Origin: Membranipora membranacea
Taxonomy: Eukaryota > Bryozoa > Gymnolaemata > Cheilostomatida > Membraniporidae
Direction of reading: 5' to 3'
Length of the DNA stretch: 64,000 nt
NCBI GenBank assembly: GCA_914767715.1
Contig: OU612073.1
Span: 21,886,001 to 21,950,000 of the forward strand
The stretch's first letter is position 1. Every line of letters begins with the position of its first letter. The translations under genes were made by a program, and so were the position numbers. Shown here piece by piece: positions 1-13,200 of the stretch. Under the pieces are notes generated by a model. That model was not told the origin of the DNA. It did no database searches and saw nothing but the letters and a program-made list of their open reading frames with translations.

Positions 1-396
1 AGTTTTGATGGGTTGGCGGTTAATAACCATTGTTTATTTTTGAGATTTGAAGTTTTTCTCCTTGCTGCTACTCTGGTCTTATGGTATCAATATATAGCAT
101 CTCATGATAATTTCATTGTTAAAACATTTTAGCCTACAGATTTAGCAAACAGTGGAACCTTTGAATATAAGTTTTCAACACTTTGTAAGGAAAATGTATT
201 GTGTCTTGGAGCAGTGGTATTTAATAATAAATATATCACAATCTAATCAAAACAGAATTCCCAATGAGAAAAAGTTTATGATGATATATATGAGATATTG
301 AGATTGACGAACTTTCAGGTTTTGTTTAAGCATCCTGTTGTTTGGTTCTAACATCTCACTAGTATTGTGAAATACAATGTTTGTTTTTTTCTAAAG
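1..396 (+). other. Cubilin-like gene intron (left part)
   Basis: This stretch precedes an acceptor (ctaaag) at 391-396 that opens the first exon in the window. It is AT-rich with no supported coding sequence; the exon for the N-terminal half of CUB 1 must lie further left. Confidence 0.6.
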
Positions 397-1210
397 GTTA
401 TCAATCTGGATTTCACCATGTTCAATATCGAGATACACAGAAGCTGTAACCATGACTTCCTCCAAATACACGATGGTAGAACTGCTTCATCACAGCAGAT
501 CGGAAAATACTGTGGAAATCTAACTAACTCAGTAAAGATAACTCATTTCCCTAATTGCAACCAGTGCTGTGCCAGTACAACCAGTGCCGTGCCAGTACAA
601 CCAGTGCCGTGCCAGTACAACCAGTGCCGTGCCAGTACAACCAGTGCCGTGCCAGTACAACCAGTGCCGTGCCAGTACAACCAGTGCCGTGCCAGTACAA
701 CCAGTGCCGTGCCAGTACAACCAGTGCCGTGCCAGTACAACCAGTGCCGTGCCAGTACCTGTTTTTAGATTCTAGAGTTTTCAGTTATTTCGCTTAGGAT
801 ACTCAGGATAATGTTGAACCATGCCCATTGACTGTTATTGATGGCTAGGAGCTTGCATGGAAGACTTAAACTAGCCTGGAGAAAAACACGCTTATAGTTT
901 TGCGTAATTTTGTGGGATATTTCATGGTTATCTTGTTGGCTCTTTCTTATATATAAGATATATATATATATATAAATATATATATATAAGAAACTGACAG
1001 CACTGCCTCATGAGAATGTTTCAAATTATCACTTACACACCTTTTGTATAACCAGACTCTTTCGCTAATTTAATATTATTTTGATGAATATTTGTATACA
1101 GGGAGTAGATAATATCACCTCAACGCACAATTCACTTTATCTGTGGTTCAAAACAGACCGTTCAGAAAATGGCCGAGGCTTTGCTCTTACATGGACCTCA
1201 CAAACTCCAG
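397..1210 (+). CDS. CUBN: CUB 1 (C-terminal two exons; N-terminal exon is outside the window)
   Basis: Exons 397-531 and 1102-1210, joined in phase 0, ending phase 1. They carry FNIE, SCNHDF, IHDG, KYCGN and GRGFALTW. The three acidic residues used for calcium in cbCUB domains (E, D, D) are all present. The intron 532-1101 holds the 20-bp minisatellite at 561-760 and a TA-rich palindrome; the open frame reading through the minisatellite is not coding, since the splice donor at 532 cuts before it. Confidence 0.85.
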
Positions 1211-4200
1211 GTGGGTGTAATCTATGGTATCCAATGTTAGTGTCTTCAACCAAGAACTTGGGTTGTCGACCAATCAAAACTTGTGGATGATGCGTGATAA
1301 TGCTGGTAAGAGTTTATACGAGCGATTTTAGCAAGCCACCATTACTATGTTTCAATTTTCATTACATTTGATGAAGGAAACATTGAAGTTTTTACTAAGT
1401 GCATCAAAACATCATGCTACTTCCACATCAATGAATACTACCACGGAAAACTTTCTTAATATTCACGTCTATATTCAGTTTCCTCCCGTTTTGACAATCT
1501 TCATTCGGGTCAGAAAGTCATTCAGCCACCAGCCAGGATTCATCGGACAAGACTTTACAACTTTACAACGCTTACAGGAACTGTTAAAAAAGAATGAAAT
1601 AGTGTGTTAACAAATATTATGAAAAACATTATAAATGATGAATGGCAGTAAATGTCATTATTATTTAACAATGAATCTACTGTGGTTATTTCTCATTTCA
1701 GTTTGTGGTGGTGACATCAGAGATGAGACCAGTGGTACTGTTTCCAGTCCAGGATGGCCTGGAAACTACCCAAATAACAGAACATGCGTGTGGACTATAC
1801 GAGTACCTGCCGGTAGTAACATACATGTCCACTTTGCTGGGATAGATCTAGAGGCTCACGCTAACTGCAGCTTTGACTATCTTGAGGTAATGAGATTTTC
1901 CAAACATGTTTATAGCGTTAGAGTACCAATAGGATAGCCCTTTGCCGGCCATAAGGGACTACTCTCTCTTTTGAGAGGCAGAGAGAGTCTTTAAAATGTG
2001 TGCTAGCACATAGACGACCTCCTGTATTTATTGTCCAGCTCCAAACGGACCTGGCTAGGGGAATGGCCCACCCGGCGCCGCAAATCGAACCTGGGTCAGG
2101 CTGCTACAATTATGCAATGTCTCATAACGATGAAAATATATATTTGAATTTAAGTAATGTGGAAAAATTCGGTAATTGAAAACGTAAGAAAGTTGCACAT
2201 ACCCCAGATGTTTGGTTCTTTTATCAGATTATAATGAACATATTGAATGAGCTTATAGTATGCAACGTTGAGTTTTCTTTACATATTTCCATTAGGGTGT
2301 TAAATGTTACATGCACTGAAGACTTTTTATCTGAGGAGTTGGTTTTACCACTGTATTGGGATCTGATTAATTTACTGTATTCTGTAAATGGAACTATGAT
2401 TGTCACAAGGGTCCATTATTGGTAAACCTAATTGCTGCAAGCTGACTACAATCAATTAAGACTGTTTTATGTCTAATGAATTGATAGTTCAGGACCGGTT
2501 TGAGGGAGACAGACTCACTAATAGACCGATACTGTAATACCACAGCTCCAGATAATGTCATTGTTGAAGGAAATGAGCTCTACATAAAATTCAGCTCAGA
2601 TAAAGGCCTTCAACATAATGGGTTCATGATCACATGGAGCGCTGTCCAAGCAGGTAAAATGCTGTGTTTTGTGTGTAAAGAGCTAGCTATTTTTTTAACC
2701 TTGTTGGAACCTTATTGTAACCTTACTGAAATGAAAGTTGTATACAAGAAAGTCTTTCTTTTTTCAGTTCCATATCAGATGAGGTAAGTAGCGGTTAGAC
2801 AGTAATTCTCAAGCAACTCTTGCAATTCTTTGAGGTAATACTTATCATGATCATGTTTGTTCCATTCAAGCACCACAATGTGGAGGAAGTCTAAACTCAA
2901 CAGATGGAATTCTCACCTCTCCAAACTATCCTAACCACTACATTCAAAATGGTGACTGTGTGTGGGTTATCTCAATCCCTGTAAATGAGCGAATCACTCT
3001 CAACTTCACCGACTTCGCCATGGGAGCCTCTAGTACTGATTGCGCTTTTGATTATATTGAGGTAAAATACAGTCTGTCTCACCCGTCTATGAAGAATAAA
3101 GGCCAAGTTTTCCTTTAAGCATATTTTTTTGTAACAATTGCTTCTATATTAGGGTCATTTACTGGCCCGCCAAGATTTCAACCCCAATTTTAGTTTGGGA
3201 GCAGAGAGTTATCTCCTTTTGATTATTAGCATTACAATCATAAACACATAAAAAGGAATTTTATGTTTATGATTACATGGCAATCTTTTGCAAGAATCAT
3301 TATCTTTTCATTCATGCAGTTTTGTAATTACTGTATTTTTGGTTCAAGGTACATGATGGTAGTGATGACACATCCCCACAATTTGGTAAGTTCTGTGGAA
3401 CCTCCATTCCTGCGATAATCACCAGTACTGGACCAAACTTATATGTCAGATTACATTCCGACTCAAGTGTCATCAACAAAGGATTCAGCGCGGTCTGGAC
3501 TGTTGGTGAGTTATTTTCTACTAAGGATGTCGAAATTTCTATATAAAAGAAAGTTGGATGGCTGAATGTTCTCTTGTTCTGTGTGATGCATGCGTTATTC
3601 ATTGATTTTATTTTGAAGGAGTTTGGGTAGATCGATAAAAAATATCGCTTATGTACAATGCATTCTGATCCATTGAAGACAAGATGAAATGTTGACACAT
3701 CACATTTAGTATTATCATCATTCAATGTCATAGGCAACCAGTGTGCAGGGAGATCTGTACCTAACAGACCTTTAAAAAAGTGTACGATCTTGTCTTCAAT
3801 GGCTGCTGCCGTCATCCAATAAATCTGTTGCATTTGAGTAATGTGTCAATCGTTACAAGTCTCTGGTCAATGGCTATCTGAATTCATATCATATTATCTC
3901 ATATTATCATTTTCTTTGATACTTTGACATAGATATATGACCACATATTTTATCCTTCAGGGTGTTTTCTCTGTTAACAGCATGTGGAGGAATATTTACA
4001 CTGCCTACAGGGGAGATAACTTCCCCAAACTGGCCAAATCAGTATCCGCATTCTAAGACATGTTACTTCTTGCTAACTGCTGCTGAGAATCAGAATATAG
4101 AAGTCACATTCACACAGTTCAGTATTCAGAGTCACACATCATGTCAGCTTGATGGATTGTCTGTAAGTTAGACTGCCTATTGTGTGTAAAAAGTCGGAAC

Positions 4201-7200
4201 CATCCTTTGACAGTAATATCTGGAGACTTTCTCTTATACAGTACATACTGAAGTCGATATCACGGTTTTTAGACACTAGAAATCTTGAGCTACCAAGGCT
4301 CATGGTGTGGTCTGGTGTCAGCATAGTCTGAGGAATAATTCTCACTCAATTTATTGATTGGCTTTTTGTAGGCATACAATGGCTCTAACTCAGAGGCACC
4401 ACTGATGAGACCTAAAATGTGCAACGATCAGATTCCACCTCCACTGATTTCTACATCAAACAGTATGTTCCTGGTCTTCACTACAGACGGCTCCGTGAGT
4501 GACTTGGGATTCCGAGCTACTTATGAGTTTTGGAATAAGACCACTCCCGAAGACCCAACAGGTAAAAAAGGGAGTTATACTCATGTAGTAGAAATGATGA
4601 ACAATGAGTATCTCATATTGCAGATTTTGGGGTTTGAGGTTGACATAGGAATAGCTAGAAATTTCGGAGTGAATTCAATAGGTTTTGATATGAGTTAGTG
4701 TTAAGTTGGAACGCATGCAGAAAGTTGTTATCACTTACGACAAATCAGAAGGAAATGTTCTGCCTGTTCTTGTCAGTGTTTGATCAGTTTGTGTAATTCT
4801 TAACAACTATTATCGACAGAAAATGTCTGTATCAAAGACGTTATTAAGAGCGCTAATATTTTTTCATGACAGTGTGTGGTGGTATCCTGACTGACATTAA
4901 TGGTATAATTAGAAGTCCAGGCTACCCAAACATCTATCCTCATGGAGTTGAATGTCTATGGGAGATCAGAGTTGAGGCTGGGCTTCAGATTCGTCTGTCC
5001 TTTGACTCATTCAGTATAGAGCAGGACGAGGATACCTACTGTAAATACGGCTCTGTACAGGTATCTGAGGACAGGACCAGCCTAAATAACACCAGGTAAG
5101 GATAAGACAAGATAAGATAGCTTTTATTGGTAAACTTTGTCAAAGACAAGTTACAATAGTGTTGAGGAAGCCCTTTTGAAGTTCGTACAGTCGCCATTCA
5201 AAATTATTAATTTAAGGTTTTTACTTCCGCTATAAATTCAATAATAAATATGATACCTTAAATTTTAACTTTCCTAACAATGGAAATATGAGCAGCCTTT
5301 GTGGTAGCTTTCGCCCGCAAACTTTGCATTTCAGTTCATGATGGAAGCAGATGTTTCAAATTTAAAGCTTAATGCATAGCTGCTTCACTCACATTATGGC
5401 TATTGTACACATATTCTAATCCGGCCCATCAGCAACAGCATACCGATACCGACATGGGTCAAAGTCTGAGCCTAAGACAATCACCAACCTTGCAGAATTT
5501 AGACTACATTCTTCCTAAACACCCATACCTACATTTGTAGGAAACAAAACTGAACCATCCAATCATCAGTAGTTCCTCCTGGAAAGTATCAAGCATGTTA
5601 TATGTTGCATCCTGGTACAAGGCTTTCTCTGTCACAGTCATGGGTTTTAGTAATAGTAGTAGCTTACTTGCGTATAGCATGAAAACATGTGTCAACAGCA
5701 GTTACAGGAGCACACCAGAAAATTGTTTTACATACTTTAAACTTTCCCAGGAATCATTTATCCTCATCATAAAATGTATGTTTATAGATTCTGTGGCAGT
5801 CAGGCACCGTCAGTATTCACATCCTCAGATAATGTGCTCTATATGAAGTTTGAGAGTGACAGCAGTGTGGCTCACGAGGGATTCTCCGCTCACTACATAA
5901 CATTCAACCACTCCAATTGTATGTTATCTTTACAAAATCTATTTTAATATGTTCCTTATCCTATCACCATATCTGTGGACCAACATGATTGCACATTAAA
6001 CTTGGAGTAGGAGGTGGCTTGGTTGGTAAGAGCACCTGTCCTTCAGCATGCAAGTGATGAAGGTTGTGGGTTCGAATCCCACTGCAGTCCACCAACTACT
6101 GGGGTTTGGTTGGCCACTCAGGTGTGCTCCGACCTGTCTTCAAACAAAAAGCAACCTGGCGTTGAAATTGTGGCTTGCCATTAAGGCAATTAATATTTTG
6201 CCGCCCATGCTTTGGATGTGACATGTGAAATCTGATCTTAATCATCTTTAATCAACTAGGTTTGATTTCTGATATTCAGAATCCCCATCAGTCTCACCAA
6301 CAGCAAAATTAATTGCATTTGTAAATATCACTTATGCCTGATTTTAAATATTTTACACTCCCTCTTTTAGGGTGTGGTGCTGAGATACGGACATTACCAG
6401 GAGAGATCACATCTCCGAACTTCCCAGCAGACTATCCCCAAGAGAGGGAGTGTATATGGACTATTGTTGCCCCAGTTAATCATCAGATTGCTCTCAATTT
6501 TACAAACTTTGACATGGAGAACCACACTCAATGCAACTATGACTTTCTCGAAGTCAGGTACAGTAGAGCCGGCAGGCCTATCATCTATAGTTTAAAATTT
6601 TCTGACACCATGCGCACAATAAACATTGTCAGGATATACTTATGTCTATGGAGTTCTCATTTTCAGCAATGAGAGGACCACCTAAATTAATTAAATCTTC
6701 AGTGCACAACTGTCCAATTTAAAAAAACAATACTTATAGGTAATGCTCCCCTCATTACACATAGTCAACCATGACTGTCTTAACCATCCAGATTGAATGT
6801 GATGAATCTTTCTATGACATTTTGTACCAAACCATCTGTTGTTTGAAGGAATGGAGGTAATGAATTGTCACCTCTGGTTGGGAAGTTCTGTGGGACAGAA
6901 GTGGACTCGCCCATCTTCTCTTACAGTAATATGATGTGGCTCAAGTTCAAGTCTGATGATTCAGATTCAGCTCCAGGCTTCAGAGTCTGGTATGAGGATG
7001 CTGGCGAAGGTACGTCAGTAGTTTGAGCAATTTTATTTGGTTCTTACATCAATATATGCGACGAGGAAAGTAATTATTTAAGATTTGAAACCGTTTTGAT
7101 TCTTTGTGCACCAGCAGGCAATTTGTGTTTTCTGTTCTGTTACGGATGGCTTCAGATTGTTTTGGATTCATGTTCATGATATATTCTCTATTTGTCTCGC

Positions 7201-10200
7201 AGGTTGTGGAGCAGAGCTTTCTGGCCCCACTGGTAGGTTCCTGTCACCAAACTACCCTGATGCCTACAACAGGGAAGCGGAGTGCTACTGGACAATCACT
7301 GTTTCTCAAGGAAGCTCTATCATGCTTGTGTTCCTCGATCTTGATATTGAAATGCATAACAGGTGCACTTATGACTATGTGGAGGTTCGTTGTTTGATCA
7401 AATGGCACAATGTTCGTAGTTACAGGGCTAAAACTCTCACTCCAACATGTACAGTTAAGGGATGACTTTTTCTATGATAGACTTGAATCAATCGGGGACT
7501 TACTGACCGTTGAACTACACCATAAGATAATTAAACATAATATTTGCCATTTATTACAATCTGTAGGTCATCGAAGGCCTACATAGCGGAAGATCCATGG
7601 GTAAGATATGCGGAAACACACCACCTCATCCAATCACCACTTCTGGTAATCAGATGACTGTCAAATTTAGAGCTGATACTTTTAATGCAGGACGAGGCTT
7701 CAGTGCTGCCTTCTTTGCAGGTATGTGACACTCATGAGCACTTTATCTATTAGTTACATTTTTTCTACTTACAAGAAGTTCAGTTGGAAATTGATATTCT
7801 CGTCATTCCAATAAAGTCTGTGAATATCTGCTTCTCTTATTGCAAGCTTTTGCAAAGGAATCGTTGAAGATAATCATATATTTTCTCTGATTCAAACTCA
7901 CAGATTGTCAGAATCAAGTGGTGAACGGTAGTTCAGGAGTTATTGAGAGCCCTAATTTCCCTGATCCTTATCCACACAAACGCAACTGTTCATGGGTTAT
8001 TAATGCTGGGCGTGGTAACGTCATTTCACTGGCATTCAGTCACTTTGATATTGAGGACGATACAAACAGCAGCTCTTGTCGCAATGAGTTCTTGGAGGTA
8101 GGTAATGGTTGAAACACAGAGTTTCTTAATCTGTCTGCTTGCATTAATATCCGTAACTAAACAGGCAAAGTTCAGATTCAGAAAGGTCGCATAACTGATC
8201 TTTCCATCAAAAGGCAATTAACCAGTTGCAGCCTCACCATCCAAATATTGTTTGATTTCTATTAAGAGTTATCGGTTCATTGAACCAACAAGTGGTAATA
8301 ATTTTAATTTTTTTAGGGTCTAGGATGTGTTTAGCATTTTCTCAAAAATATGATTCATTTGCAAATAAACCAGTTATGCATGGAAATAGCATGGACTCCT
8401 AGCCGTTTTTTCCTCTTTGAAATCTAACTTATTTTTTCAATATTTCTGATAACAATGTACTTTCAATAAGGAAGCAGCACTGAGATTTGCAGAAAGACTA
8501 AACCATGTTCCTGTTCCTCGTTTATAATACAGATTAGAGATGGGCCTAGACTGACAGATAATCTAGTTGGTCGTTACTGTGGTTCTGATTTACCCCCACA
8601 TATCAACTCTACTGGCAATCAACTCTATGTTACCTTCAGATCAGACTCAAATGTGGCTCAAAATGGGTTCAGATTGGAATACCAAACAATAGGTGAGTCT
8701 GACAACTCAAATAATTATAAATAACTTGCTATAAATTCAAACATTACTAGGTTATAAAATAGCTTGTAATGATTAATTTTTTTTAGCAAAATCACAGAAT
8801 AAGATCAAGCTGAAACCAACAGTTTAACCAAAACATCCTGAAATAATCTGCATGTCTTTTAATAAAGCATATTCCACCAGCCAACAATTTGTTTCTACCA
8901 ATTTACAATACATTTCATCAGTCCATAATACAAGGAAACCTGTGAAGCAAGCCAAGAGACAGTTTTCACATGTTTGTGGTGCTGGGCTGAGTAGTGTGTA
9001 ATGCAGATGTGTTTGGGTATGTGCTCAAGCCTATTTCTGCGCTCACAATTATTCTAGGTTGCGGCAAAGACTTTAATGCAGAAAAAGGAACATTCACCAG
9101 TCCGGGATACCCGGGTGTATATCCTCACAACCGAGAATGTATCTGGAGAATCACAGTGCCTATTGGAAAACGCATTCAGCTGGATATGAGCAACTTGGAA
9201 GTAGAATATCATCCAAATTGTACATCAGACTATATTGAGGTAATTAATCAAGGGAAGAAGATAGTGTCTGAGTATTGAGGCTTGGCCCGGAATGTCGTAG
9301 TCATATAATGAACACGTTTATAGAGACTCATAATTATGTTGTGGTATTAGAAAAAAGTTACCACATGCAAATGTTTTTTTTTTCTAAGGCCTCAGAATAA
9401 TATTATAAACTCTTTATCTGTGACATGCTGAATCCAAGGATTCCACATTTTCTCCTATGGTGGCTTCTCACATTTATATTTGAGATAATGGTGTCGAAAG
9501 TTTCTACAACTCTGCATCTGTTTTTTATCATAGGTCATGTGTCACCGATCTCTTATAATATCATCTCACTTATCTGCAAACAATTAGTCTGCGTTTTCTC
9601 TCCTCTAGGTCCTGGGTGGTCCTGACGCCAACTCGCCACAGCTAACCAAAATTTGTCAGAATCGTCACCAGTCGAGTTCGGTTACCTCAACCGGTAATCA
9701 TATGTATGTGAAATTCAGGACTGATGGACAAACTACAGGCACTGGGTTTACTGCCAATTTCTCATCTGTTGATCAGGGTGAGTAGTAGGTAAACTTGATG
9801 TGTTCAATTCTTCAAAACACACCAAGATGCTACTATTTATTATGTTATAGCAGCTAACATTCGACCTGCTATCAATCAAATAACAAATTGAACATCAAAT
9901 CGATGAAAATTCACACATAAGTCACATGCTGACTCAAAGAGGGACTTGAGTTCAGATTCACTGTCTCCCAACCCTGACTAGGTTGATAGATCAACCAATT
10001 CTAATTCCATAAATGTGTTCCATTTTAGCGCCCAAAATGTCATAGTGTTTTGTTTACATGGATTAGGCTGAATTTGATGATGTCATTACTAATTAAAGGA
10101 GAACTTTGAACATTATACATGAGTAGAAGTAAGTCACATACAATTTTACAAGTCTACAGTATTACTCCCTACACATGACAATCCCCATATAGACTAGGAC

Positions 10201-13200
10201 CTCTCTGTTATCAAAGCTGGATCTCAACCAAAGTACCGCTTTAATGTATTCAGGTTGTGGGGCTACGTTCAACACCCCTAATGGTGACATACAGTCCCCT
10301 GGCTACCCTATCAGATATCCACACAACGCAGACTGTGAATGGAACATAACAGTGGCAGAGTTCCACACTGTTAAGATCACGTTCAAAGACTTTGACATTG
10401 AAGATCAGGATTTATGTACCAATGACTCTGTAGCTGTAAGTTCATAAAGGTTACTTGATTGATAATTTTATGTTTTACAATCAGTGTGCTACCAGTAAAG
10501 TACAAACTGACTGTATTGATATGGCTAATCTTTGTGTCTGCATCCAGTCTGTTTCAGTGTTGGTCGTAATCTAAGTTTTGGACTGAGATTTAACTGAGTT
10601 TGTCCTGTCAACGACTTTAATGTGGCTCGCTGTGCTGATGAAGCTGAGTTAGTAAACATAACTGAATAATTTCTCATTGTAGATATACGATGGATTGCTG
10701 GCCTCCTCACCAGAGCTGGATAGAATCTGTGGCTCTAATATCACCAACCATACTTACACTAGTAGCAGTAATACGCTTAGACTTAGAATGGTAAGTAACC
10801 TCAGTCTGCCAGCCTAAAAGGTGCACCATTACCCCATTACTTCATAGTGACAAAATTACCGGGTACCGGGTATATGTGAGGCTAATGAGCATCAGTTTAG
10901 GAATTACCTGTTTTACTCAAATCTTGAGATTGTAAAATATTCAAGTTCTAATTCGAATGTGGTAGTAGTTGTACTCAAACTCGCAAGTGATGCTAATATA
11001 ACAGTTTATTATTGCAGTTCATTGAAAGTAACATGTGACACACACATCAACACTCGTATAGATAACAGACTTGACTTAAAATACACCATTGTAGGTTGGA
11101 ACTAAATGAGTAGCAAAATTAAAAATTTGGTACCATCAACTAAATAATTTGTAACGAAAAAAAAACAAATGAAAGGCAGGTTCATAACATTGCGCCGAAT
11201 GATAATGACTCATTAGGCTGGTTTAATTCATTATTGAATGGATGAAATTTAAAAAAAAAAATGATCTGCCTAATTTTGATCTGAATAAGGGCTTAATTAT
11301 TGAGCAGTTGCTACAAAGTGACCATTTATCTCTGCCTGTTTTTCAAAATTTTGGAGACGTAAATGTCAGCTGTTTAGATGGCTGCAAAAAGTATAAGTTC
11401 AATTCATGGGTTATATTTCTACATTTAGATTTCACAGAAAACTATCCAATGCTGATCAACAATATTCTGCATGTTACAGAAAACAGACAACTACAGTAGA
11501 GGAAGAGGATTTGCTGCTTCCTATAAGACAGAGTGTGGAGGACGTAAGATTGTAGGAGACGGTGTAGAAATGATAAGATCACCACACTACCCTCTGGACT
11601 ATGATCCTTTTAGCAACTGCACCTGGACTCTCATGGGAGCATCACCTGGTGGGTTTCTCTGTTTTTTTTTATTTGAATTATTGGGTTTAATTCAAGCTAG
11701 TCCCAGGACGCATAGATTGGAGCCTTCTAAGCTCAATTTCAGTGTTAAGTAATGTCAATAGAAGCCTAGATGTAGGAACTAGTGATGGCAACAAGACAAA
11801 TCCTGGTCTCGCGACAGTATCTCGTCTCATCAAGACAGACAACATGTCGAGACTTCCTCATTATAAATGGTAGTTGCTGGTCAAAATATTGCCTGCACCC
11901 AGACTCGAACCAGAGACCTAGTGATCAGCAATCCACGCTCTTAACCACTACTACATGGATGCTCTTAACCACGGTTTTATATGACGTCACAAGACATTAA
12001 GACTACTATGATGGATAAACATTGCTATTGGTCATACTTTTGCTGCGATTACAAACTGAATCAAATGTACTACTAGTTGATTGCATTGGTGATAGTGAAT
12101 GAATATCCACCATTCTTTTAAATTGTGATATCTGAAGAATGTTTTATCGGCATCGATATATGTCTCGGTCTCGTTCCGGTCTGGAATTTTCTTGCTGTCT
12201 CGGTCTCGTCCTGTCTCGCCAAAATCTGACAATTTGCCATCACTAGTAGGAACTAAACATATCTCTGTTTATTTAGTAATTTATGAATCTTGAATGCTTT
12301 AATAATGTTTGTTGGTCAAAACTTCTCAATACATATCCTGATTCCGGCATGCTCATAATGATTTTAGTTGACAGAATCACCATTCAGTTCAATGATATGG
12401 ACATAGAGGAGTCTGAGGGTCTCTGTACACACGACTCTATCAGGGTAAGTCTAAGATCTAATATATGATGCCATATAAATTGAACGATGGGTACACACAC
12501 CATATGCAACTTTAATATATGTTTGCTTTGGTCCACAGTGAATGCATGGAGGCAGAATGTGCATTTTGGTGTATACCCTTAGGGACAGTGAATATCCGAT
12601 TATTAGTACACAGGTAGAGTGAAGAGTGTGGCGTGACTATATCATGAGAAGGCAAACTCTTGAACCTGCAAAACATTTAAACGGCTAAAACACATGTCCT
12701 GTTCAGTTATTTACCAGTTGAAAATAAACCAGTTAATTCAATCATTGGTGGAATCAGTCGTTGATGGGGTCAGCATGATTCATGTTGTCATTGAGATGAG
12801 TAGAAAATTTAATCTGGTCCTCTCAATAGCACACAATGTTTTTGAGTCTATAATTTTCGCTGCCTTGGTTTTATGTATCTTTTTTAGTACAGCATAAATA
12901 TAATGTACTATATATCTAGCTTCCTGTCAGTTAACGTTAATGTTGGTAATTAGTAAGTTACTGTCAGAGGTTTGTAGACCTGTGAGACATGTTATAAGGA
13001 CTTGCTCTTTGGTCTGTTATCAGGTACTCCAAGGAGATAATGTAAATGCCCCAGAATATGGTACATACTGCGGTAATAGTATACCTCCAGCTATAACATC
13101 AACTGGTTACGCTCTGACCTTGATATTCACCTCAAACAGATATGTTCAAAAAGGAGGATTCACTGCTTCTTATAGCAAGTCAACTTCATGTGAGAAAATT

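Noticed and set aside
529-797. Several overlapping open frames on both strands across the minisatellite
   Set aside because: They are a by-product of the stop-free 20-bp repeat, which lies after the splice donor at 532.
3312-3833. Minus-strand open frame of 173 codons
   Set aside because: It overlaps the CUB 3 exon on the other strand, contains the complement of an intron, and shows no known domain or codon pattern supporting a gene.
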